The position numbers and the translations under genes are program-made. Positions 1 through 6,070 of a DNA stretch of 9,897 bases are shown piece after piece. Below the pieces are notes generated by a model. It saw only the letters and a program-made list of their open reading frames with translations. It was not told the DNA's origin and ran no database searches. The DNA is taken from contig CAZUAQ010000094.1 in the NCBI GenBank assembly GCA_964618455.1, positions 1-9,897 on the forward strand. Direction: 5' to 3'. How positions within the stretch are numbered: position 1 is the stretch's first letter; every line of letters starts with the position of its first letter. Origin of the DNA: CAZUAQ01 sp964618455 (GTDB lineage Bacteria; Planctomycetota; Phycisphaerae; UBA1845; PWPN01).

Positions 1-1210
1 AGTCCAGGGTCTTTTTCATCGCTTCCGTCTGCTGTTCGCGTTCATGTTCCTTGCCCTGGTTGGTCGTGAACTGCATGATTTTCGGTTGAACGCTTTCGGC
101 ACTCGGGCACTGCCCTGTTGACACATTGAATTGCCCCTCGTAGTGAGGGCAGGCGGTGGGGCAGCCTTTGCCGTAGAAGATCTGCTCGTGGATGACCGGT
201 TCGTTGTAGAGCAGGCTCCAGGCGGCATAGATTCCGTCACCGCCGAGGTCGATGTATTTCTGCCGAAAGTCCTGCCAGGGGATGCCGCGCTCACCTCCTT
301 CAAAGCGTGCGGCATAAGTCCAATACGTGCAGACACAATCGTCGGGGATGTGTTGAGGCCTCAGCAGCGGGTGGTCACCGATGACGTTTGTGAACCGCCG
401 CGCCATCTCCACGCGCATCTCGATGAAGTAATCCACACGTTCCAACTGGGCCAGGCCCACGGCGGCGCACATTTCGGGAAGCCGGTATTGCCATCCGAAT
501 GTATCGTGCCGCTTGAACCCGGGATCCTGAAACATGTCCTTGGTCAGGCGGACGCGGCCTTCGCCGGCCTGAAGATTTCGGAACCCCAGCGAACTGTATT
601 TGCGGATCGCGATCGCCATCTCCTGATCGTCGGTGATGTTGATGCCGCCATCGCCCGTGGAGAGGTGCTTGGAGTTCTCGAAACTGAAGCTGCCGATGTC
701 GCCCATCGTTCCAACAAGCCGTCCCTTGTATCGGCCGAGAACGCACTGGGCGCAGTCTTCGATGACGCGAAGGTTGTGTTGTCGCGCCAGTTCGAGAATC
801 GGGTCCATGTCCGGGGAGAGACCGTAGAGGGCGACCGGCATGATCGCTTTGGTTCGTGGCGTGATTTTGCGGGCGACGTCCGCCGGGTCCATTTCGAAGG
901 TCTCGGGGTCGATATCGGCAAAGACGGGCACCCCGTTCGTAAAAAGCACGGCCGAAGCGCAGGAGATCACGGTCAACGCCGGAACGATCACCTCGTCTCC
1001 CGGCCCGACACCGAAGGCGGCCAGCGCAGCATGCAGGGTGGAGGTCCCGGAGTTGAAGGTCACGGCGTACCCCACGCCGTACCGGTCCGCGAAGGCGCGC
1101 TCCAGGCGCTGGTTCATGCTTCCGGATGTGGAACTGCCGAAGCCCGATTCCAAGACTTCCCGAACATACTCGATTTCACGCCCGCTAAACCGCCATGACA
1201 TGTCCGCCAT
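1..1210 (-). CDS. DegT/DnrJ/EryC1/StrS family PLP-dependent aminotransferase (3' end outside window)
   Basis: Reading the minus strand gives 403 codons without a stop, running off the left edge, so the C-terminus is missing. Enzymes of this family transfer an amino group, usually from glutamate or glutamine, to a keto-sugar or keto-cyclitol using pyridoxal phosphate in the cytoplasm. Visible family marks are GTSTLH at residues 55-60 (phosphate-binding region), EDCAQ at 151-155 with Asp152 expected to contact the cofactor nitrogen, and SFENSKHLSTGDGG at 175-188 with Lys181 as the Schiff-base lysine. All are intact, so it should be active. Near the C-terminus three cysteines (350, 354, 368) sit in a stretch ending CPSAE, a position where the family usually carries a CPxAE-like motif. 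The start is ATG at 1210, preceded by AGGAG at 1220-1216 with a 5-base gap. It is divergent from the regulator at 1411, which probably controls it. The substrate cannot be read from sequence. Confidence 0.93.
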   Translation of the reverse strand, partial: MADMSWRFSGREIEYVREVLESGFGSSTSGSMNQRLERAFADRYGVGYAVTFNSGTSTLHAALAAFGVGPGDEVIVPALTVISCASAVLFTNGVPVFADIDPETFEMDPADVARKITPRTKAIMPVALYGLSPDMDPILELARQHNLRVIEDCAQCVLGRYKGRLVGTMGDIGSFSFENSKHLSTGDGGINITDDQEMAIAIRKYSSLGFRNLQAGEGRVRLTKDMFQDPGFKRHDTFGWQYRLPEMCAAVGLAQLERVDYFIEMRVEMARRFTNVIGDHPLLRPQHIPDDCVCTYWTYAARFEGGERGIPWQDFRQKYIDLGGDGIYAAWSLLYNEPVIHEQIFYGKGCPTACPHYEGQFNVSTGQCPSAESVQPKIMQFTTNQGKEHEREQQTEAMKKTLD

Positions 1211-1260
1211 TTGTTCTCCTCGACTGAAGGTGCTCGATCGTTCACATCGCAGAGCGCTGG

Positions 1261-1336
1261 AGCCTTTAAGGCTATGAAGCCCATGGGTTTACCGCGGGTA
1301 ATGGCATGCCTTCCTGCCCGCCGCTCAGTTCGGGCA
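1261..1336. promoter_or_regulatory. Cluster of inverted repeats between the divergent genes (possible operators or structured leader)
   Basis: Five short inverted repeats are packed into about 75 bases: AGCCTT-T-AAGGCT at 1261-1273 (perfect), AAGCCCATGGGTTT at 1277-1290 (one mismatched pair), TTACC-GCG-GGTAA at 1289-1301 (perfect arms), GGCATGCC at 1303-1310 (perfect), and TGCCCG / CGGGCA at 1315-1320 and 1331-1336 with a 10-base loop. GntR- and LacI-type proteins bind palindromes of this size, and the neighbouring regulator combines both kinds of domain. The cluster would lie in the 5' leader of the aminotransferase mRNA if that promoter is near 1365-1390, so it could also act as RNA. Which element is bound, if any, is not determinable here. 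Confidence 0.45.
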
Positions 1337-1343
1337 TGCAGGC

Positions 1344-1376
1344 TTGACGAGCCGATGAACTGATGATATATATAAT
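1344..1376 (+). promoter_or_regulatory. Probable promoter of the GntR/LacI-type regulator
   Basis: TTGACG at 1344-1349 resembles a -35 box. It is followed 17 bases later by TATATA at 1367-1372, or with a longer 21-base spacer by a perfect TATAAT at 1371-1376. Transcription would begin at about 1380-1385. The ATG at 1363 therefore lies inside the -10 region and is unlikely to be translated, which supports ATG 1411 as the gene start. Confidence 0.5.
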
Positions 1377-1390
1377 CATATCAATTGCAA
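1363..1390 (-). promoter_or_regulatory. Possible promoter of the divergent aminotransferase gene
   Basis: On the minus strand TTGCAA (1390-1385, 4 of 6 to the -35 consensus) is followed after 16 bases by TATCAT (1368-1363, 5 of 6 to the -10 consensus). It lies on top of the plus-strand promoter, so one bound regulator or polymerase could exclude the other. The same AT-rich stretch has TGAT/ATCA arms at 1364-1378. It predicts a leader of roughly 145 bases before ATG 1210. Confidence 0.35.
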
Positions 1391-1410
1391 GCAGGAGTCT
1401 GATTTTTCTC

Positions 1411-2505
1411 ATGTCGTCTGCCCCCTCCCTGAATCGCCAATCGCCTCTGCCGCTGTTCTACCAGGTGGCGGAGGACCTCAAACAGCGTCTGGCTCAAGGG
1501 CCTTACCGCGTGGGGCAACGGTTCATCTCGATCCGCGAGGTCGCTCGGGAATACGGCGTGAGCTTCGTGACCGCGCAGCGATCGATGGCGCGGCTGGCGA
1601 ATGAAAAGTGGCTCGTGTCTCGACCGGGGAGGGGCACCCTCGTTGCCCGGAAACCGGTGATCAACGATGGCGTCGCCCGGGATGTCTCAAACGGCATGGC
1701 CACGCGCCGGGCCGTGGTGTTCTGGCCGACACATCTCGCACTGGGGCCCGCCCTGCAGTCGCAACTGCTGGCGACGCTCGAGGGTATCCGCGCGTCGCTT
1801 GAGGGGTACTCACTGGCCATCGAATTCGGCACGGAGACCCTCATCGAAGAGGAGCAGCGTGAGTATCTGGATCGGCTCCGCAAGGACAACCAGGGGTCGG
1901 GCTTTTTTCTGGTCTCCGTCCCGGCCCAGGTGAAGCGCTACTTTGCCTATCATCGGGTTCCCTGTGTGGTCCTGGGGGATAACGAACCGGGCATCGAACT
2001 CAGCGCGGTCTCCAGCCTGGAAGAACGCGCCATGTACGACCTGACGCATCATCTGATCGGGAAGGGGCACCGCCACATTGCCCAGATTCTGAGCGCTCCC
2101 CGTGTCGCGGGTCACGAAGCCCGCCTGATCGGTTATCGAAATGCATTGCGTGAAGCCGGACTCGCCCCACGCGCGGAAGATGAGATCACCGTGCCCTATG
2201 ATCGCGACATCGCCTCTCATCGTTTCCACGCCATCCTGAACCGGCCGGAGCCGGTGACTGCTGCTATTTGTACGGGGCTTACGCTGGCTTCATGGTTCAA
2301 GGCCGTTGCCGGCACTCGCGCGCATGTGGCTTACGATGTCGACCGTGAACAGACGGACAGTGGGCTCGTGCCGTCCACGATGTTGATCTGGCCTGGAGAA
2401 GAGGTTGGTCGCGTCGGTGCGGAGATGCTTCGTGCTCAACTGGATGGCGACCTGCGTGTCCAGCATCGCACGATGGAGTACGTGCGTCTGGTAGAGCTCA
2501 CCTGA
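1411..2505 (+). CDS. GntR-type winged-helix transcriptional regulator with LacI/GalR-like effector domain
   Basis: This 364-residue protein is a cytoplasmic DNA-binding regulator. Residues 12-79 match a GntR winged helix: LPLFYQVAEDLKQRL, then ISIREVAREYGVSFVTAQRSMARL as recognition helices, ending in the wing motif RPGRGTLVAR. Residues 100-364 look like a periplasmic-binding-protein sensor of the LacI/GalR type. GHRHIAQI at 219-226 and ARLIGYRNALREAGL at 237-251 match that family's signature closely, and the PSTMLIWPGEEVGRVGAEML stretch near 321-340 fits the usual dimer-face helix. This layout is known from sugar regulators such as AraR of Bacillus, so a sugar or sugar-derived ligand is the natural guess. 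ATG 1411 is chosen over ATG 1363 because the extra 16 residues are non-family-like and overlap the promoter. AGGAG lies at 1393-1397 with a rather long 13-base spacing. It probably controls the divergent aminotransferase and itself. Confidence 0.9.
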   Translation: MSSAPSLNRQSPLPLFYQVAEDLKQRLAQGPYRVGQRFISIREVAREYGVSFVTAQRSMARLANEKWLVSRPGRGTLVARKPVINDGVARDVSNGMATRRAVVFWPTHLALGPALQSQLLATLEGIRASLEGYSLAIEFGTETLIEEEQREYLDRLRKDNQGSGFFLVSVPAQVKRYFAYHRVPCVVLGDNEPGIELSAVSSLEERAMYDLTHHLIGKGHRHIAQILSAPRVAGHEARLIGYRNALREAGLAPRAEDEITVPYDRDIASHRFHAILNRPEPVTAAICTGLTLASWFKAVAGTRAHVAYDVDREQTDSGLVPSTMLIWPGEEVGRVGAEMLRAQLDGDLRVQHRTMEYVRLVELT

Positions 2506-2521
2506 GAATGCTCGACTCGCG

Positions 2522-2662
2522 CGTGCAGCCCCTTTCGAAAACAAGTGAGAAGCTCAGGGGAGCGTCCCCGTTCTGCACGGCGAGGTAGAGAGGAAAGAGC
2601 GGTCTTGTGACTCAACCAGTGGGAAGAGTGGAAGCGGGGACTGTTCCTTTGCCCCGAGGAAC
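2522..2662 (+). promoter_or_regulatory. Gap between regulator and dioxygenase genes with competing hairpins
   Basis: The 196-base gap 2506-2701 contains several potential stems. CGTGCAG at 2522-2528 pairs with CTGCACG at 2573-2579. Inside lies GGGGA-GCG-TCCCC at 2557-2569, which competes with CCCCT at 2529-2533 pairing with AGGGG at 2556-2560. Further on, GTTCCT at 2643-2648 pairs with AGGAAC at 2657-2662, competing with CGGGG / CCCCG at 2635-2639 and 2652-2656. No run of T follows any stem, so a classical terminator is not supported. No good promoter hexamers were seen for the downstream gene. Its function is unknown. It could be a weak terminator, a leader structure or a degraded repeat. 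Confidence 0.3.
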
Positions 2663-2701
2663 TTCTCACGCTCGTTCTTGGACAACGAAGGAGACGAGAT
2701 C

Positions 2702-3454
2702 ATGTCATCACCCGACCAATGGAAAGAGGCTTTTGAGCGAGACGGGTTCGTCCACGTCCGCGGCTTTCTCAATGCAGATGAGTTGCAGGAGGTCTACGAG
2801 GCCCTGGAGGCGTACAAGAAGGAACTCGTTCCTTCGTTCAGACCGGAATCGCACAAGGCCCTGTACGATGACATCGGCGGTCGGCGTGCTCTGAAACAAC
2901 TCGTCGACATGCATGATTCTTCCCCTTTCTTCAATGGCATGCTGACCGGCGAACGCGCGACGCATCTGGCAGTGATTCTGCTTGGTGAGAACGCATTGCC
3001 TCAGACGCTGGAATACTTCGAGAAGTGTCCGGAAGTAGGTACGCCGACGCCCGCGCACCAGGATGGATTCTACTTCTGTCTGAAGCCCAATCACGCCGTC
3101 ACGCTCTGGCTGGCGCTTGATGACTGCAACCAGGAAAACGGCTGTCTTCACTATGTGAAGGGATCGCATCGCGGGGGAGTTATGGATCACAATTCCTCAG
3201 GAGTCTCCGGGTTCTCGCAGGGGCTCGCCAAGCCGTTCTGGTCGGAGAAGGATGTCGCCCATCTCGAGGTCAACAAGGGAGATGTGCTGGCGCACCATTC
3301 GCTGACGATTCACTTTGCGGATGCGAATACGAGCGTACGCCAGCGACGTTCCATCGGCATGATCTTCTACGGGCAATCCGCGAAGCGCGACGAGGAGGCA
3401 TGGCAACGCTATCAGGAGAACCTGTCCGCGCAACGAAAGATGACGGCAAAGTGA
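2702..3454 (+). CDS. Phytanoyl-CoA dioxygenase (PhyH) family Fe(II)/2-oxoglutarate oxygenase
   Basis: This 250-residue cytoplasmic enzyme should use Fe(II), oxygen and 2-oxoglutarate to hydroxylate a small substrate. The iron site is readable: H119-x-D121 in PAHQDGFYF, and distal H204 in HHSLTIHFADANTS. R215 lies 11 residues after H204, where the 2-oxoglutarate-binding arginine is expected. The segment LWLALDDCNQENGCLHYVKGSH at about 135-156 is the typical core of bacterial PhyH proteins, and the overall length is normal for compact members. All key residues are present, so it should be active. The start is ATG 2702 with AAGGAG at 2688-2693 and an 8-base spacing. An in-frame TTG at 2678 lies upstream of that site and is rejected. 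It follows the regulator on the same strand after 196 bases, so it may share its control or have its own promoter. The substrate is unknown, and PhyH members act on lipids, ectoine, sugars and peptides. Confidence 0.92.
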   Translation: MSSPDQWKEAFERDGFVHVRGFLNADELQEVYEALEAYKKELVPSFRPESHKALYDDIGGRRALKQLVDMHDSSPFFNGMLTGERATHLAVILLGENALPQTLEYFEKCPEVGTPTPAHQDGFYFCLKPNHAVTLWLALDDCNQENGCLHYVKGSHRGGVMDHNSSGVSGFSQGLAKPFWSEKDVAHLEVNKGDVLAHHSLTIHFADANTSVRQRRSIGMIFYGQSAKRDEEAWQRYQENLSAQRKMTAK

Positions 3455-3469
3455 TATCGCGTGCCGTCA
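3441..3469. terminator. Stem-loop across the convergent gene junction (probable bidirectional terminator)
   Basis: TGACGGCA at 3441-3448 and TGCCGTCA at 3462-3469 form a perfect 8-base-pair stem with a 13-base loop. The stem overlaps the last codons of the dioxygenase gene and covers most of the 25-base gap to the convergent VCBS-protein gene. No strong T tract follows on either strand (CATTTGTT on the plus side, TCTTTCGTT on the minus side), so termination may be weak or the hairpin may protect the two 3' ends. It is the only such element at the junction. Confidence 0.5.
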
Positions 3470-3479
3470 CGAACATTTG

Positions 3480-6017
3480 TTAAGGCTTCTTCCGCGTCTC
3501 CAGTGTTCCGAACCTCGTTTCCGGCAGTTGATCATCGATGAAGGCCCTGTCAAACAGGTGGAGCCGCGCGCCGATGGGTTGATCGGAAGGGCATTCGGTG
3601 CCCATCACCAGATCCAACCTGCCGTCCCCGCTCCAGTCGGCGGCATCGAAGGAACCGGCATGGTTGAACGTGTGCAGGTCCTCACTGCCGCCTTTCACCT
3701 TTCCTCGGGCTTTAAACTCCGGTGAGGTCGGCGTGCCGACATTCTCGTAGTACCACACCGCCCAGAGGCTGCCGTTGAACAGATCAAGATCGCCGTCACC
3801 ATCCCAGTCGACGAGTTGGCTGTGGTTGTCGCCGTTGTTGTTCTGTCCGCCGTACCAGCCTTTCACGAAGCCTTCCTGCGTGAGCTGTAATTTGAAATCG
3901 CGCACCAGTTCCAGCTTCGACGGGTCAGGCTGATCAGTCGCAGTTTCGTAGGCGGTAAAGATGTTGTCATGATGGGAGGTGACGACGAATTCTGTTTTCC
4001 GATCTCCGTCGAGATCACCGAGTGCGACTTTGGACCGCCAGGAGAACTCGTGAGGATCGCCATCACACCGGACTTCGCGCCCGGGCGCCAGCCGGGGCTT
4101 CGCGCGCGAGCCTGTGTTTTCGAAGTACTGCACCTGCCACCGCTGGCCGGTGACGAAGAGGTCCAGATCGCCGTCGCCGTCCCAATCGGCGACCGAAGGA
4201 TTGGCCCAGCCCCAGTCCGCTTCGCCCGGACCCTGCGGACCCCAGTGACTCGGTTCGTCGGCCTGGGGATCGAGCCAGTTCGGCATGGAGATCGGCTTTC
4301 CGTCAGCCTCGATCAGTTCGCGAGGCGCGAAGACCGGCTCCCGCAGGGTGCCCGTGTTGCGATACAAGGCGATGTTCGATCGATAGCCGCCGAGCAGGTC
4401 GAGGACGCCATCGCCATCCCAGTCCACGGAAATGGTAAAGAAGCTCAACAACTGGGGATCCTCAACTTGCGCCAGGCCACGCGAGGCCAGCTTGGGGAAG
4501 TGATGCGGCCGTGGATGATAAGTCCCGAGTGGCGTGGTGTTGGGTTCGACGGCGGGGCGGCCGCTACGGGGGTTGATGTTCTCGAAAAACTCGCCACCGG
4601 CGATGAGATCGAAGCGGCCGTCTCCGTTCCAGTCCACGACCTGGGGGGAACTGACCGCATCCAGAATCGGGATCTTGCGAATGAAAAGCGGTTTGCTCCG
4701 CGTTCCCACGTTTTCGCAGAACATCAGGCGACCGCCTTCGAGGGGACGGTTGGTCATATCCGCGAAGAGCAGATCGAAATCCCCATCGCCGTCCCAGTCG
4801 AGGTAGGCCGGACCGCCGGGAGCGGGAGTGCAGCTGGTGATCGGTACGCCCCTTTCCTCGTGGATGACGAAGGGCTTGTTAAACACGGGCAGGCCTTCGT
4901 CATTGGTATCGATGTTCTCGAAGACTTCAAAGATGATCAGGTAGGCGCCGTAGGGGATGACGCCCTTGCTGGAATCCTGAGTGCCGATCTTGTTGACCTT
5001 CAGGAACGATACAATCAGGTCGCGATCGCCGTCGCCTTCCCAGTCCACGAAGCGAGCGCCGCGGTGGGCGAAGTAGGGCTTCGCATAGAGCTGGGGGAAG
5101 TTCTCCCGGTAATCCGAGACGGGCAACTTCATCAGGGTGCGCATGGGTTTTAGAAGATATAACCCGTTGCGATCCCGCGTGCCCGTGTTTTCGTAGAGGG
5201 CGAGTTCATTGCGTTGGGAAGGAAAGGCGAAAAAGTCGAGATCCCCGTCCTCATCCCAGTCGGTGGGGAAGAAATTCTGGTAGAGGTAGTCACGCTGGAG
5301 ATCGTCCCCGTTCACATCCTTGATTCGCCATGGCCGGCCGAAGACAGGTGGTCGACCCGGCGCCGGAGAGGTTGACGCGGGATAGAAGAAAACCGCATTA
5401 CCGAGATCCTTGTCGAGGTCCGCCCCGAATTCCCATGATCGCAGGCCGAAACCGATCATGTCGCGAAGGCCGTCACCATTCCAATCGACATGCCAGTAGG
5501 TCGAATGCAGCGGCGCCATTTCAGCGACACCCGTGGCACCGTGGCCGGGAAACGCGTCGCCGATCCCGACCATCGCGTTCGGTCGTGAAGGTGATCTCCA
5601 AGCGGCCATCTCGTCAGCGTTGAAATAAAGCAGAAAGCGTGTCGCATCGGCGCGCGGGAGACGCCAGTGCAGATAGCCGGCATCGGTAGTGGCGAAGTCG
5701 CCTACGAGTTTGTACGGAACAGGCGAGAGTTTGGCTTCGGCATTACCGCCATCGACAGCGTACAGGCTGATCTGCCGCGGCCTGCCGGAGTCGCCCGCCT
5801 TGTCGAGCAACTCTCGGAAATCGATCGCCGTGCTGACCGGTGAGTGGTCGAACGTGCGTTCGTTCGTCATCACCTGGATCTCCATGCGATACTGGTAAGC
5901 CGATTTCTCGGGCCAGGGAATCTGGTCACCCGAGGATCCCATTCCGGTGTTTGCAAGCAGGGCTACCGTCCCTGCAGTGAGAAGGATGACATCGCGTCGA
6001 GGCATGAATGCATTCAC
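3480..6017 (-). CDS. Exported VCBS/FG-GAP-like repeat protein with ten calcium-binding loops
   Basis: This is an 845-residue protein. The N-terminus MNAFMPRRDVILLTAG, followed by a hydrophobic stretch to about residue 24, looks like a signal peptide, and the paired arginines at 7-8 suggest the Tat route. Residues 35-170 are an unassigned, probably beta-rich domain. Residues 176-802 carry ten D-x-[DNS]-G-D-G-type loops starting near residues 178, 253, 325, 407, 462, 532, 611, 668, 737 and 794, most of the form VDWDGDGDLDL. Many are followed by an ENTGT-like turn. This is the pattern of FG-GAP/VCBS beta-propeller blades that bind calcium. Such proteins mediate adhesion or recognition at cell surfaces, and no catalytic domain is seen. 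GTG 6017 is chosen as start because GGAG at 6028-6025 lies 7 bases upstream. ATG 6005 is 19 bases from it, and the longer frame to 6086 would overlap the preceding gene. It is the last gene of the probable three-gene operon. The ligand is unknown. Confidence 0.88.
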   Translation of the reverse strand: MNAFMPRRDVILLTAGTVALLANTGMGSSGDQIPWPEKSAYQYRMEIQVMTNERTFDHSPVSTAIDFRELLDKAGDSGRPRQISLYAVDGGNAEAKLSPVPYKLVGDFATTDAGYLHWRLPRADATRFLLYFNADEMAAWRSPSRPNAMVGIGDAFPGHGATGVAEMAPLHSTYWHVDWNGDGLRDMIGFGLRSWEFGADLDKDLGNAVFFYPASTSPAPGRPPVFGRPWRIKDVNGDDLQRDYLYQNFFPTDWDEDGDLDFFAFPSQRNELALYENTGTRDRNGLYLLKPMRTLMKLPVSDYRENFPQLYAKPYFAHRGARFVDWEGDGDRDLIVSFLKVNKIGTQDSSKGVIPYGAYLIIFEVFENIDTNDEGLPVFNKPFVIHEERGVPITSCTPAPGGPAYLDWDGDGDFDLLFADMTNRPLEGGRLMFCENVGTRSKPLFIRKIPILDAVSSPQVVDWNGDGRFDLIAGGEFFENINPRSGRPAVEPNTTPLGTYHPRPHHFPKLASRGLAQVEDPQLLSFFTISVDWDGDGVLDLLGGYRSNIALYRNTGTLREPVFAPRELIEADGKPISMPNWLDPQADEPSHWGPQGPGEADWGWANPSVADWDGDGDLDLFVTGQRWQVQYFENTGSRAKPRLAPGREVRCDGDPHEFSWRSKVALGDLDGDRKTEFVVTSHHDNIFTAYETATDQPDPSKLELVRDFKLQLTQEGFVKGWYGGQNNNGDNHSQLVDWDGDGDLDLFNGSLWAVWYYENVGTPTSPEFKARGKVKGGSEDLHTFNHAGSFDAADWSGDGRLDLVMGTECPSDQPIGARLHLFDRAFIDDQLPETRFGTLETRKKP
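3600..5492 (-). repeat. Ten tandem calcium-loop repeats within the VCBS-like protein
   Basis: The gene repeats a short motif encoding VDWDGDGDLDL-like loops at intervals of about 55-82 codons. At DNA level it appears on the plus strand as variants of CCGTCGCCATCCCAGTCGAC. The loop near residue 668 (GDLDGDRKTEF) and the one near 253 (TDWDEDGDLDF) are the most diverged. An additional weak loop, DVNGDDLQRD, occurs near residue 234. The repeats are protein-level blades rather than mobile or recombinational DNA repeats. Confidence 0.85.
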
Positions 6018-6070
6018 GTGATTACTCCGGGGGAGTTCGAGTTCAGGCGAACCGCGAGGAGATGGCGCGA

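Noticed and set aside
131..1198. Long plus-strand frame of 355 codons
   Set aside because: It lies opposite the aminotransferase, whose minus-strand frame carries all family motifs. The plus-strand product has no recognisable pattern.
1363..1410. Upstream ATG giving 16 extra residues to the regulator
   Set aside because: The codon lies inside the probable -10 region, the extra residues are not part of the GntR fold, and AGGAG precedes ATG 1411.
3969..5153. Long plus-strand frame of 394 codons
   Set aside because: It is the antisense of the VCBS-like gene. Its repeated IAVPV-like segments simply mirror the DGDGD repeats.
3600..5492. Recurring 20-base DNA motif as possible CRISPR or recombination repeats
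   Set aside because: Spacing is irregular, the copies vary at synonymous positions, and all are in phase with the DGDGD loops of one protein.
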